This document shows, piece by piece, positions 6,191 to 14,083 of a DNA stretch of 20,279 nt (position 1 is its first letter; the number at the start of each line of letters is the position of its first letter). The position numbers were made by a program, and so were the translations under genes. The stretch spans positions 1-20,279 of the forward strand of contig JAEWWM010000087.1 in the NCBI GenBank assembly GCA_023458915.1. The letters are read 5' to 3'. This DNA comes from Bacillota bacterium. Lineage in GTDB: Bacteria; Bacillota; Clostridia; Oscillospirales; Acutalibacteraceae. A model generated the notes under the pieces. It worked only from the letters and a program-made list of their open reading frames with translations. It was not told the DNA's origin and searched no databases.

Positions 6191-6703
6191 TTATTTATCC
6201 ATATTTTTTGAGGTGGATTCTATGTACTTAAGAATTTTCCCTTGACTTCTTTGCAGATGATCGATTTTTTTATGCAAATCTTCAATTATAATTTCTGTCT
6301 TGAGGTTTACGCAATAATCATTTTCGCTGCGCTGCCTATCTTTTTGCTCTTGGCGTTTTTGGCTCATCATAATAAGCGGCGCTTGAATAGCGGCAATGCA
6401 AGAAAGAATCAAATTTAAAAGTACATACGGAAAGGAGTCAAAAGCAGATGACAAAAACGTACTATTGAGAAAAATCCAGCCAATAATACAAACCATAAAA
6501 ATCGTAACAAATGTCCAGCTTCCAGCAAAACTCGCTAGCTTGTCAGCGGTTTTTTGCCCTATAGTATATTTTTCATCCATATTTACAGATACCTTGCGCT
6601 CTAACAGAAGATTTATAACCTCTTCGTTGGACATATCTTCCTCTATGGTAGATATAATTTCTTTAACAAGTTTTTTGTTAACCTCAAAAACATTATCTTC
6701 CAC
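6191..6703 (-). CDS. DUF1003 family membrane protein
   Basis: This 170-residue protein matches the DUF1003 pattern: an N-terminal soluble part, two membrane helices at about 64-86 (WTFVTIFMVCIIGWIFLN) and 93-114, then the signature IQAPLIMMSQKRQEQKDRQR at 106-125 and a charged helical tail. The start is GTG at 6701-6703, preceded by AAGGAG about 10 nt away. The function of the family is unknown. It stands alone: convergent with the importer ATPase on one side and divergent from the Nif11-leader relic on the other. Confidence 0.85.
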   Translation of the reverse strand: MEDNVFEVNKKLVKEIISTIEEDMSNEEVINLLLERKVSVNMDEKYTIGQKTADKLASFAGSWTFVTIFMVCIIGWIFLNSTFLSSAFDSFPYVLLNLILSCIAAIQAPLIMMSQKRQEQKDRQRSENDYCVNLKTEIIIEDLHKKIDHLQRSQGKILKYIESTSKNMDK

Positions 6704-6779
6704 TGAAATATCACTCCTTGATAAAATTTATGTAGATAGTTATTTTAGCATATTTTTTTGTAAACATGCAATAAATTTA

Positions 6780-6808
6780 TTGATTTTTACTTGTGTTTAT
6801 GGTATTAT
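6780..6808 (+). promoter_or_regulatory. Sigma-A-type promoter of the truncated Nif11-leader copy
   Basis: TTGATT at 6780-6785 and TATTAT at 6803-6808 are separated by exactly 17 bases. The stretch from the -10 through the ribosome binding site is shared with the promoter of the large Nif11-leader gene at 15345-15373. Confidence 0.6.
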
Positions 6809-6879
6809 TATCACAAATAATTTTATATAGTGGAGGGAGTATGAACGAAAAATTTTTTAAACTTTCTGAAAAAACATTT
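6796..6879 (+). repeat. Diverged duplicate of the Nif11-leader gene start, copy 1
   Basis: About 84 bases covering the -10 box, 5' UTR, ribosome binding site and first 13 codons align almost without gaps to 15357-15273 on the minus strand. Shared anchors include ATTATCACAA, TGGAGG and ACGAAAAATTTTT. Similarity ends at the boundary with polC. Confidence 0.75.
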
Positions 6880-6927
6880 AATTTCTTAAAAAAACGACAT
6901 TTGATTACTTTGCGGCAGATGTTTTAG
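6841..6927 (+). pseudogene. Truncated Nif11-type leader peptide gene
   Basis: The frame has a good ribosome binding site (TGGAGGGAG) and begins MNEKFFKLSEKTF, closely matching MDEKFLKLSEKIF of the Nif11-leader gene at 15311. Homology stops after codon 13. The frame then runs into the complement of the polC 3' end and stops after 28 codons. The promoter is intact, so a short antisense transcript into polC is possible, but the encoded peptide is a relic. Confidence 0.65.
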
Positions 6928-7899
6928 GATTCCGGCTTCCTGGAGGGTTTCTACAACCGATTTGGTAACTTTGGAGCGTATCTGAACATCATCAATTGAT
7001 ATGTATTCGCCATCTTCTCTCGATAATTGTAAGTTTTGTGCTGCTGATTCTCCTACTCCGGTGAGCGATGCAAACGGAAGGCGGATTTTACCGTTTTCAA
7101 CTATAAATTTGTATGCATCGGATTTATAAAGATCTACGGGAAGAATTTCAATTTTTCGAGCGAGCATTTCGTTTACTATTTGAAATGTGGAGTATGCTGC
7201 GTTTTCTTTTGCGCTTGCTTCTTTACCTTTTGCAGTAATTTCCGCCATTTTTTGTTTAACAGCATTTCGACCTTTCATAACGGTTAAACCGTCGAAATCT
7301 TCGCCACGAACAGTGAAATAAGCGGCATAATATTCAGCAGGGCGATAAACTTTGTACCAACCGAGCCGAAGAGTTGAGATCATGTACGCAGCAGCATGAG
7401 CTTTTGGGAACATATACTTTATTTTCATACATGATGATATATACCACTCCGGGACGCCGTGAGAACGCATTTCTTCAATATCCTCGTAAGTTAAAAGTTT
7501 CGACGCTTTTCCTTTCCTTACGATTTCCATTATTTTAAAGGCAGTTTTTGGGTTAATTCCTTTGTGCGAGAGATAAACCATTATGTTGTCCCGTGTTCCG
7601 ATAACTTCGGATATATTGCAAATTCCCTTTTGAATGAGTTCTTGCGCATTGCCGTGCCAAACATCAGTTCCGTGGGAAAGCCCGGAAATTTGCATAAGGT
7701 CGGCAAAAGTTTTTGGTTTACATTCAATAAGCATTTGCCTTACAAAATTTGTGCCTACCTCGGGGAGTGAAATTGTTCCTGTTTGTGAGCCAATATCACT
7801 TTGTTTAACACCTAATGCATTGGGCGATGTAAATAGCGACATTACTTTCGGGTCGCTCATTGACACTTCATTAACTTTAATGCCTGTGTAATCCTCCAA
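6886..7899 (-). CDS. polC: PolC-type DNA polymerase III alpha subunit, C-terminal part (separated by frameshift)
   Basis: This is the C-terminal third of PolC: the remainder of the polymerase palm/fingers and the helix-hairpin-helix region. In frame it really begins near 7926, before the first ATG at 7899. The join to the upstream part reads VPSIYKYLEDYTGIKV, then SMSDPKVMSLF. Family segments seen are ISGLSHGTDVWHGNAQELI, MFPKAHAAAYMISTLRLGWY and RPAEYYAAYF. The end, LPQSNQMSFF, matches the normal PolC terminus, so the gene is complete at its 3' end. The single-base deletion at about 7927 separates it from the N-terminal part. It is not a separate gene. Confidence 0.92.
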   Translation of the reverse strand: MEDYTGIKVNEVSMSDPKVMSLFTSPNALGVKQSDIGSQTGTISLPEVGTNFVRQMLIECKPKTFADLMQISGLSHGTDVWHGNAQELIQKGICNISEVIGTRDNIMVYLSHKGINPKTAFKIMEIVRKGKASKLLTYEDIEEMRSHGVPEWYISSCMKIKYMFPKAHAAAYMISTLRLGWYKVYRPAEYYAAYFTVRGEDFDGLTVMKGRNAVKQKMAEITAKGKEASAKENAAYSTFQIVNEMLARKIEILPVDLYKSDAYKFIVENGKIRLPFASLTGVGESAAQNLQLSREDGEYISIDDVQIRSKVTKSVVETLQEAGILKHLPQSNQMSFF

Positions 7900-10895
7900 G
7901 TATTTATAAATTGAAGGAACGTCGTGCCGAGTTCATCTAATTTGCAGATTGTATCATGAATGGCGTGGAAATCAAAATGAGTTGTAATATTATCTGAATT
8001 TTGATCGTTAGCAGGTCTTTGAACAGGACAAAAATCATAAATTTCTTTATTTTGCGGAACAACTACCATACCGCCCGGATGCTGTCCTGTCGTACGTTTA
8101 ACGCCTGTACATCCCGTGGCAAGGCGTACCATTTCGGCTTTGTTGAGGTTAATCCCACGTTCTTCCGCAAATTTTTTTGTAAAACCGATGCCAGTTTTGG
8201 TGGCAACTGTGCCGATAGTTCCAGCTTTGAAGACGTTGTCTTTGCCAAAAAGCGTTTCGGTATATCTATGAGCATCATTCTGATATTCACCCGAAAAATT
8301 AAGGTCTATGTCGGGAGTTTTATCGCCATCAAAGCCAAGAAATGTTTCAAAAGGAATGTCTTGTCCATCACGAGCATAAGAAGTGCCGCATTTTGGGCAG
8401 TTTCTTTCAGGAAGGTCAAACCCCGAACCGTAACTTCCATCGGTTATAAATTCACTATTTTTGCATTTTGGACAAAGATAATGTGGGGAGAGGGGGTTTA
8501 CTTCCGATATCCCGGATATTGTCGCTACAAACGAAGATCCAACCGAACCCCTTGAACCAACTAAATATCCATGCTTTTCGGAATCTGCAACGAGTTTTTG
8601 AGCTACCATGTAAAGTACCGAAAAACCATGTTTTGTAATGGATTCCAGTTCTTTTTCAAGTCTTTTTTGAACGATTTCAGGCAGCGGATTACCGTACTCT
8701 TTTTTTGCTCGTTCCCAACTTATATTTATGAGTTCCTCTTCAGCGCCCGGAATTGACGGTGGAAATACTCCTGATGGGATTGGCGAAATAACATCAATCA
8801 TATCAGTGATTTTATTTGTATTTTCAATAACAACTTCGTAGCATTTTTCAGCTCCAAGATACGAAAATTCTTCAAGCATTTCAGCAGTGGTGTGGAAGTA
8901 TAAAGGCGCCTGATAATCTGCGTCTTTATAACCTTGACCCGCCATTAAAATTTTTCTATATTCAGATTCGTGCGGGTCTAGGAAGTGCACATCTCCAGTG
9001 GCAACAACAGGGATGTTCAGTTCTTCTCCAAGCCTTACGACGGTTCTGTTAAATTCTTGGAGCTGCTCTTTTGAACTTGCTATCCCTTCGCGAACCATAA
9101 ACTCATTGTTCCCTAGCGGCTGAATTTCGAGGTAATCGTAAAATTTTGCTATTTCTAAAAGATCTTCCCATGGTCGTCCACCGGTGATAGCTCTAAAAAG
9201 CTCACTAGATTCGCATGCACTACCAATTAATAATCCCTCACGCATTTTTAAAAGTTTGCTTTTGGGTATTCTTGGTTTTTTGTAGAAAAAATTAAGGTGA
9301 GAAAGCGAAATTAATTTATAAAGGTTTTTAAGCCCTGTCTGATTTTTAACCAAAATCGTCATGTGATGGGAAACAGCTTTTTTTGAATCACTTCCTGAAA
9401 GGGATGTGTTAATTTTATTTATATTTGTAATACCACGGATTTCATTCGCCATTTTTATTAATTTTAAGAATATATGAGCAAGAGCTTTTGCATCATCCGA
9501 AGCCCTATGGTGATTAAATTCAGGAATTTTCAGAATTTTTGCTATGGTATCAAGTTTGTGATTTTTTGCATTCATAATTAGCGCGCGGCTCATTGGAACG
9601 GAGTCTATATATGTAAAATTGAAGTCAATATGTATGCGATTGCAGGCAGCTTTAACAAAAGAAACGTCAAAATTTGCATTATGAGCTACAAGAACGGGTT
9701 TTTTGCCGCAAAATTTGATAAATTCTTCAAGCGCTTCTCTTTCATCGGGGGCGTTTGCTACCATATTGTCAGTTATACCAGTAAGCTGGGTAGTTTTTTC
9801 CGAAAGAGAAATTTTAGGATTAACAAAAGTGCAAAATTCTTGGATGATTTCTTTATTTTTAATTCGAATAGCACCTATTTCGATTATTTTATCGCTTGCG
9901 GCGTTAAGGCCTGTGGTTTCGAGGTCGAAGCAAATAAATTCGCCTTCTAAATCGCGAGATTCATCGCCTGTGACTATAGGAAGCATATCATTTACGAAAT
10001 AGGCTTCTAAACCATAAATAATCTTCATATTTCCGCCATTTTTATTTATGGTGTTTACAGTGTTCATAGCTTCGGGATACGCTTGTGCGACACCATGGTC
10101 GGTTATTGCAATGGCAGAGTGCCCCCATTTGTGGGCTCTTTCAATAAATTCTGAAACGGAATTAATGCCGTCCATCGCGGACATATTTGTGTGCATATGA
10201 AGTTCTACCCGCTTTTTTTTAGCGTTGTCCATAATATTATATTTAGAAACGAAATTAATGCTTTTCGGGCGCATTACAATTTCTTTTTCGTACTTGTCTT
10301 CAGAAATTTCGCCGTAAACCAAAATCGAGGTACCTTTTTTAAGCTTTTCGAGATATGAGCTTTGTTTTTTATTTTCTATTATTTTAAGAATTAAGGAGCC
10401 CGTATAATCAGTTATGTAGATAGTGTAAATAATTTTATTTCCGTCGCGGGTTATGTGTGAATCTGAAGCAAATACTTCTCCCCAAACAACGGCCTTGCTC
10501 ATATGAGATTCAATTTCGAGGATTGGAGTAGGCTGGTTTTTTATAATATTTCCATAGAGAGGTTTTGTAGACCCAGGAATAATTTTCGGTAGCATGTTTT
10601 CTTCTGTTCTTATTTTTGTTGTAGCTAAGGATGTGTTGTCAAGCTTAGCTGTATTTTTTATTTCAGAAATATTTTTAATATTAATTAAAATTTTTTCGGG
10701 CGACAGTGAAGAAGCAAGAATTAAATTTTCGCAAATTTTTACGTCGCTTTCGGTGATTTCTTCATACGCTACCAAATTCACTTTAACTGCGCGGCTTGAT
10801 TTGTCTATATCCAAAGACTCTATATGTGAATTAGCTAAGGAATCACTTATTCTGTTTATTCCGAATGTTTCAAAAAAATCTTTAAATCTCTTCAA
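7857..10895 (-). CDS. polC: PolC-type DNA polymerase III alpha subunit, N-terminal part (frameshifted)
   Basis: This is the essential replicative polymerase of low-GC Gram-positives, with built-in 3'-5' proofreading. It starts at TTG 10893-10895 behind AAAGGAAG. Domains are an N-terminal region (1-110), an OB fold (about 112-215), the PHP domain starting ELHMHTNMSAMDG (231-243) with ITDHG, and a DEDDh exonuclease (DLETTG 324-329, HNANFD 405-410, HRASDDAKA about 463-471). The PHP domain and polymerase follow, with YLVGSRGSVGSS at 777-788, a zinc site CPKC (808, 833) and catalytic PDIDLNF (861-867). After KLDELG (about 990) the frame is lost and about 22 spurious residues follow. Both parts together span about 1336 codons. 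rseP and ispG lie upstream in the same orientation. Confidence 0.93.
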   Translation of the reverse strand: MKRFKDFFETFGINRISDSLANSHIESLDIDKSSRAVKVNLVAYEEITESDVKICENLILASSLSPEKILINIKNISEIKNTAKLDNTSLATTKIRTEENMLPKIIPGSTKPLYGNIIKNQPTPILEIESHMSKAVVWGEVFASDSHITRDGNKIIYTIYITDYTGSLILKIIENKKQSSYLEKLKKGTSILVYGEISEDKYEKEIVMRPKSINFVSKYNIMDNAKKKRVELHMHTNMSAMDGINSVSEFIERAHKWGHSAIAITDHGVAQAYPEAMNTVNTINKNGGNMKIIYGLEAYFVNDMLPIVTGDESRDLEGEFICFDLETTGLNAASDKIIEIGAIRIKNKEIIQEFCTFVNPKISLSEKTTQLTGITDNMVANAPDEREALEEFIKFCGKKPVLVAHNANFDVSFVKAACNRIHIDFNFTYIDSVPMSRALIMNAKNHKLDTIAKILKIPEFNHHRASDDAKALAHIFLKLIKMANEIRGITNINKINTSLSGSDSKKAVSHHMTILVKNQTGLKNLYKLISLSHLNFFYKKPRIPKSKLLKMREGLLIGSACESSELFRAITGGRPWEDLLEIAKFYDYLEIQPLGNNEFMVREGIASSKEQLQEFNRTVVRLGEELNIPVVATGDVHFLDPHESEYRKILMAGQGYKDADYQAPLYFHTTAEMLEEFSYLGAEKCYEVVIENTNKITDMIDVISPIPSGVFPPSIPGAEEELINISWERAKKEYGNPLPEIVQKRLEKELESITKHGFSVLYMVAQKLVADSEKHGYLVGSRGSVGSSFVATISGISEVNPLSPHYLCPKCKNSEFITDGSYGSGFDLPERNCPKCGTSYARDGQDIPFETFLGFDGDKTPDIDLNFSGEYQNDAHRYTETLFGKDNVFKAGTIGTVATKTGIGFTKKFAEERGINLNKAEMVRLATGCTGVKRTTGQHPGGMVVVPQNKEIYDFCPVQRPANDQNSDNITTHFDFHAIHDTICKLDELGTTFLQFINTWRITQALKLMKCQ
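7921..7929 (-). other. polC: Single-base frameshift in polC
   Basis: On the coding strand the bases read CTCGGCACGACGTTCC. One extra base after CTCGG restores L-G-H-D-V-P-S-I, which joins the two parts in the expected PolC order. The missing base would lengthen a G or C doublet, the kind of site where sequencing indels arise. A true mutation would inactivate the replicative polymerase. Confidence 0.8.
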
Positions 10896-10939
10896 TTTGA
10901 ATTTCTTCCTTTAGTTTCTTTGTGCTCTCGATTTATATA

Positions 10940-10969
10940 CTTGTCCTAACCGTGCAGTTCCAGGGCAAG
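10940..10969 (-). repeat. Inverted repeat between ispG and polC
   Basis: CTTGTCCT (10940-10947) and AGGGCAAG (10962-10969) form an 8-bp stem with one G-U pair and a 14-nt loop in the 75-base gap. No T tract follows on the minus strand, so it is more likely a processing or stability element than a terminator. Confidence 0.4.
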
Positions 10970-10970
10970 T

Positions 10971-12026
10971 CTAGTTTGAGGTCATGAGATGTACTTCTTT
11001 AACGAGCTCTTTTACCAGGTCTTTTTCTTTAACTTTTCGAATAATTTCGCCTTTTTTAAATATAATGCCTATGCCATCTGCTCCTGTAATGCCAATGTCG
11101 GCATCTTTTGCTTCGCCCGGACCGTTTACAGCGCAGCCCATAATTGCAATTTTTAAGTTACTTGGATGATTTTCAAGAAGGCGCTCTGCTTCTTTAGCAA
11201 TGCTTATAAGATCAATTTTTGTCCTGCCGCATGTTGGGCAGGAAATAAAAGTTATGCCGTTTTTATAAAGATTAAGCGCTTTTAAAATGTTAATCCCAGC
11301 TTTAACTTCTTTAACTGGCTCATCAGTTAAAGATACACGGATTGTATCGCCAATCCCATCCATGAGAAGCGCGCCTATGCCAATTGATGATCTTACTATT
11401 CCCATGGTTTCAGTTCCGGATTCAGTTATACCGGTATGTAACGGATAATCGCAGCGGCTCTGGACTATCCTATAGGCTTCGACAGTATCTTTTACAGTAG
11501 AGGACTTAAGTGATAGAACGATGTCGTTAAAATCATACTTTTCAAGTTTTGATGCATTAAAAAGCGCGCTTTCACACATGGCTTCGGCAGTTGGTTTATT
11601 ATATTTTTCTAGAATATGGCTTTCAAGTGAACCCGAATTAACACCAATTCTGATTGGAATTCCTTTAGTTCGGCAAGCATCGGCAACTATTTTAATTTTA
11701 TATTCGTCGCCAATATTACCAGGGTTAATTCTTATTTTGTCCGCTCCGGCGGCGGCTGATTCAACTGCGAGCTTGTAGTTAAAATGAATATCTGCGACCA
11801 CAGGGATGTCTACTTTTTCCTTTATTTTATGTATGAGCTTAACTGAGTCCATTGTCGGGATTGCAACTCTTATAATGTCGCAGCCGGCGTCTTTGAGCTC
11901 TTTTGCCTGTTCTATATTTTTTTCTATTTCATGAGACGGAATATTCAACATCGACTGCACGGCAATTGGCGAATCTCCGCCGATTTTAATTTCCCCGATT
12001 TTAACTTCTTTTGAAGGCCTTCTCAT
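10971..12026 (-). CDS. ispG: 4-hydroxy-3-methylbut-2-en-1-yl diphosphate synthase (IspG/GcpE)
   Basis: This 351-residue cytosolic [4Fe-4S] enzyme of the MEP isoprenoid pathway converts methylerythritol cyclodiphosphate to HMBPP. The TIM-barrel part contains IAVQSMLNIPSHE, AGCDIIRVAIP, PVVADIHFNYKLA and KIRINPGNIG. The C-terminal cluster domain has cysteines 263 and 266 (SCPTCGRT) and 298 (MGCAVNGPGE), with Glu305 completing the usual ligand set. The size fits the short bacterial form. The ATG at 12024-12026 has AGGAG about 13 nt upstream, a longer spacing than ideal, so translation may be modest. It lies 47 bases behind rseP and 75 ahead of polC, an order conserved in Firmicutes. Confidence 0.96.
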   Translation of the reverse strand: MRRPSKEVKIGEIKIGGDSPIAVQSMLNIPSHEIEKNIEQAKELKDAGCDIIRVAIPTMDSVKLIHKIKEKVDIPVVADIHFNYKLAVESAAAGADKIRINPGNIGDEYKIKIVADACRTKGIPIRIGVNSGSLESHILEKYNKPTAEAMCESALFNASKLEKYDFNDIVLSLKSSTVKDTVEAYRIVQSRCDYPLHTGITESGTETMGIVRSSIGIGALLMDGIGDTIRVSLTDEPVKEVKAGINILKALNLYKNGITFISCPTCGRTKIDLISIAKEAERLLENHPSNLKIAIMGCAVNGPGEAKDADIGITGADGIGIIFKKGEIIRKVKEKDLVKELVKEVHLMTSN

Positions 12027-12073
12027 AATTAACTTATAGCTCCTAATTAAATGAATTTTTTAAAAATTGCATT

Positions 12074-13135
12074 CTAGATCCAGCCAAGCAACCTTACTAT
12101 ATCGCTATAGGAGATTAAAATCATAAGAGCGATAAATAGGAAAAATCCAACTGCATGAATCCAGCCTTCATACTTAGGGTTGATTTTTTTGCGTGTTATC
12201 ATTTCAAAAATGAGGAAAATTAGTCTTCCGCCGTCAAGCGCAGGTAGAGGAAGAAGGTTCACAACACCTAAGTTTATGGTTATCATCGCCATTATGGCAA
12301 TAATATTATTAATTGCCATCAAAAAGCTTGTTTTAAGGCCTTCGGCAGATGCTTGACCAATTACAGAAGTAATGCCAATCGGGCCGCTTATGTTATTAAA
12401 GGCGAATCTTCCCGTTATAATTCCGACTAAACTCATCCAAACTATTTTTACGGTTGAAATCGTATCGAAAAAAGTTTGTTTTATTAATGTCCAAAAATTT
12501 TTGTTGGTTGCTTTTAAGTAAAAATCCAATATAGTTACGGATTTTCCTTTTTCATTTACTTCTGTTTTAAAAATCACGTTTTTGAGGTTTACGGTTTCAT
12601 TTCCGCGTTTAACTTCAATATCAAAATTACTTTTACCATCAACAGTTAAGTCAAAAGCTAAGTCTTTATATGAATAAACTTGAGCTCCATCAATTTTTAA
12701 AATTTCATCTCCTGCTGCAAGTTTCGATGACGGCGAAACAGCGTTTGGTTGAAAACCTGCGATCGTTGTTGAGGTGAGCTTTGGACTTTGAGCAAGAAGA
12801 ATTAATGTCATTAAAAAGCCGAGAATTATGTTCATAATGGCTCCCGTCACAACGACTATAGTTCTTTTCCATGCTGCCTTTTTGCCAAAAGCTGAAGGGT
12901 CGCTGCTTTCTTCGTCTTCGCCTTCCATACTACAAAATCCGCCGATGGGGAAGAGCCTGAGTGAAAAAACAGTGTCATTTTTTGTAAATTTAAAAATTTG
13001 AGGACCCATACCGATCGCGAATTCGTTTACTTTTATTCCAAATGATTTTGCTGTAAAAAAGTGACCAAGTTCATGCGCGAATACTACTAGATTAAAAAGT
13101 AATATTCCAATAATTATAAGTAGGGCTGTTGTCAA
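12074..13135 (-). CDS. rseP: RIP metalloprotease RseP (site-2 protease)
   Basis: This membrane-embedded zinc protease cleaves anti-sigma factors and remnant signal peptides within the membrane. I place the start at TTG 13133-13135, 8 nt after GGAG. The GTG at 13144 would lie inside the ribosome binding site. This gives 353 residues. The first helix carries HELGH (about 21-25), followed by FFTAKSFGIKVNEFAIGMGP. A second helix lies near 95-115, and a PDZ domain spans about 120-205 (AVSPSSKLAAGDEILKIDGA). The C-terminal segment NLLPLPALDGGRL has the second zinc-ligand motif (Asp about 301), and a last helix follows. The family usually sits behind dxr and cdsA, but here it is the first gene. Confidence 0.95.
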   Translation of the reverse strand: MTTALLIIIGILLFNLVVFAHELGHFFTAKSFGIKVNEFAIGMGPQIFKFTKNDTVFSLRLFPIGGFCSMEGEDEESSDPSAFGKKAAWKRTIVVVTGAIMNIILGFLMTLILLAQSPKLTSTTIAGFQPNAVSPSSKLAAGDEILKIDGAQVYSYKDLAFDLTVDGKSNFDIEVKRGNETVNLKNVIFKTEVNEKGKSVTILDFYLKATNKNFWTLIKQTFFDTISTVKIVWMSLVGIITGRFAFNNISGPIGITSVIGQASAEGLKTSFLMAINNIIAIMAMITINLGVVNLLPLPALDGGRLIFLIFEMITRKKINPKYEGWIHAVGFFLFIALMILISYSDIVRLLGWI

Positions 13136-13169
13136 TACCTTCACTCCTAAAATTACTGATTTTTATTTA

Positions 13170-13197
13170 ATTATATATTATTTTGCGTTTTTCTTAA
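13170..13197 (-). promoter_or_regulatory. Candidate promoter of the rseP-ispG-polC operon
   Basis: On the minus strand TTAAGA (13192-13197) and a perfect TATAAT (13170-13175) lie 16 bases apart, about 35 bases before the rseP start. The -35 is poor. Confidence 0.4.
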
Positions 13198-13302
13198 AGC
13201 TTTATTTTGAAAAAGAAGTGCAAAAAAATACAATTTATGATACCGAAATCAGAAGGGCGTAGCTTCAGTTGAACAGGAGATTTAAAAATAAATTTAAATA
13301 TT

Positions 13303-13640
13303 ATGAAATTATCAAATCGTAAAAAATATGGCTTATAGTTATATACGCGATTTTAATGATTATATGTTGGTTGCATTTGGGTAATAATTTTATAGAAGTC
13401 AATAAATTTACTATCTGCAATAATAAAATTCCAAGTGAATTTGACAACTATACCATTGTTCAAATTTCAGATTTACATAACAAAAGGTTCGGCATTCATC
13501 AAAGCGAACTGCTAAGTAAGATCAAAAGAGAACATCCTAATATTATAATTATCACAGGTGATTTAATAGATAACTGTAACTATCCTGACGAGCGTGAAGC
13601 CACGATGGAATTTGTTGCAAGCGCTTTAAAAATTGCGCTA
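13303..13640 (+). pseudogene. YkuE-like metallophosphoesterase, broken 5' fragment
   Basis: The fragment encodes the start of a membrane-anchored calcineurin-like phosphoesterase. An N-terminal hydrophobic anchor is followed by FDNYTIVQISDLHNKRFG (metal-binding DLH motif) and NIIIITGDLID (GDLxD motif). The GNHE and later His motifs are missing: homology ends near VASALKIA, and the tRNA terminator follows at once. The start is also shifted. ATG 13303 gives MKLSNRKK, and adding one A to the A6 run at 13321-13326 joins it to IWLIVIYAILMIICWLHLG in the frame of the body. A 3' deletion and a homopolymer indel thus both affect it. It is not functional as it stands. Confidence 0.75.
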
Positions 13641-13648
13641 TGTAAAAT

Positions 13649-13674
13649 AAAAGAACCGTCTAGACGGTTCTTTT
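13649..13674 (-). terminator. Intrinsic terminator downstream of tRNA-Tyr
   Basis: A perfect 12-bp palindromic stem (AAAAGAACCGTC / GACGGTTCTTTT) ends in Ts on both strands. It lies 8 bases past the 3' end of the minus-strand tRNA pair. Confidence 0.8.
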
Positions 13675-13681
13675 ACACTAT

Positions 13682-13766
13682 TGGTGGGAGATGATGGATT
13701 CGAACCATCGAAGCGTGACGCAACAGATTTACAGTCTGCCCCCTTTGACCGCTCGGGAAATCTCCC
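13682..13766 (-). tRNA. tRNA-Tyr (GTA)
   Basis: The 85-nt gene has acceptor GGGAGAT pairing with the 3' strand before ACCA. The anticodon loop is CTGTAAA (anticodon GTA), with a long class II variable arm and T loop TTCGAAT. The CCA is encoded. It is transcribed together with the upstream tRNA-Thr. Confidence 0.95.
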
Positions 13767-13779
13767 ATTTTTTAATTAG

Positions 13780-13855
13780 TGGAGCTGGTGGAGGGACTTG
13801 AACCCCCGACCTATTGATTACAAATCAATTGCTCTACCAACTGAGCTACACCAGC
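13780..13855 (-). tRNA. tRNA-Thr (TGT)
   Basis: The 76-nt cloverleaf has acceptor GCTGGTG/CACCAGC, D arm TAGCTCAGTTGGTAGAGC, anticodon loop TTTGTAA (anticodon TGT), T loop TTCAAGT and encoded CCA. It is the first gene of a two-tRNA unit, 13 bases before tRNA-Tyr. Confidence 0.95.
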
Positions 13856-13878
13856 GACTAATATTCACCACAAATTTT

Positions 13879-13907
13879 AGCATACCATTTAACTCTTAAC
13901 GTGTCAA
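13879..13907 (-). promoter_or_regulatory. Promoter of the tRNA-Thr/tRNA-Tyr operon
   Basis: On the minus strand a perfect TTGACA (13902-13907), a 17-base spacer and TATGCT (13879-13884) lie about 25 bases before the tRNA-Thr 5' end. This is a strong sigma-A promoter, as expected for tRNAs. Confidence 0.8.
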
Positions 13908-14083
13908 CTAAGAGGACTTACATTTCTGTCGATTTTTTTCTGCTATACGGCAGGAAGAAAAGTTAAAATAATTTACTTAAGCAATGATTTTTTTATTAAA
14001 CTTATCTCGTATTTGGGTTTACTGTTACAGCGCTGTGGATATTAAATGTCGATGAGAATGAGGATAACGAGGATGGAGAATTA

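Noticed and set aside
7857..7929. Programmed frameshifting in polC
   Set aside because: There is no slippery heptamer or Shine-Dalgarno-like stimulator, and PolC is not known to need frameshifting. A plain one-base deletion or sequencing error explains it.
8001..8555. 184-residue plus-strand frame opposite polC
   Set aside because: It is antisense to conserved polC motifs, has no recognisable domain and no ribosome binding site.
10940..10969. Terminator between ispG and polC
   Set aside because: The hairpin has no T tract on the coding strand, and the genes are probably co-transcribed.
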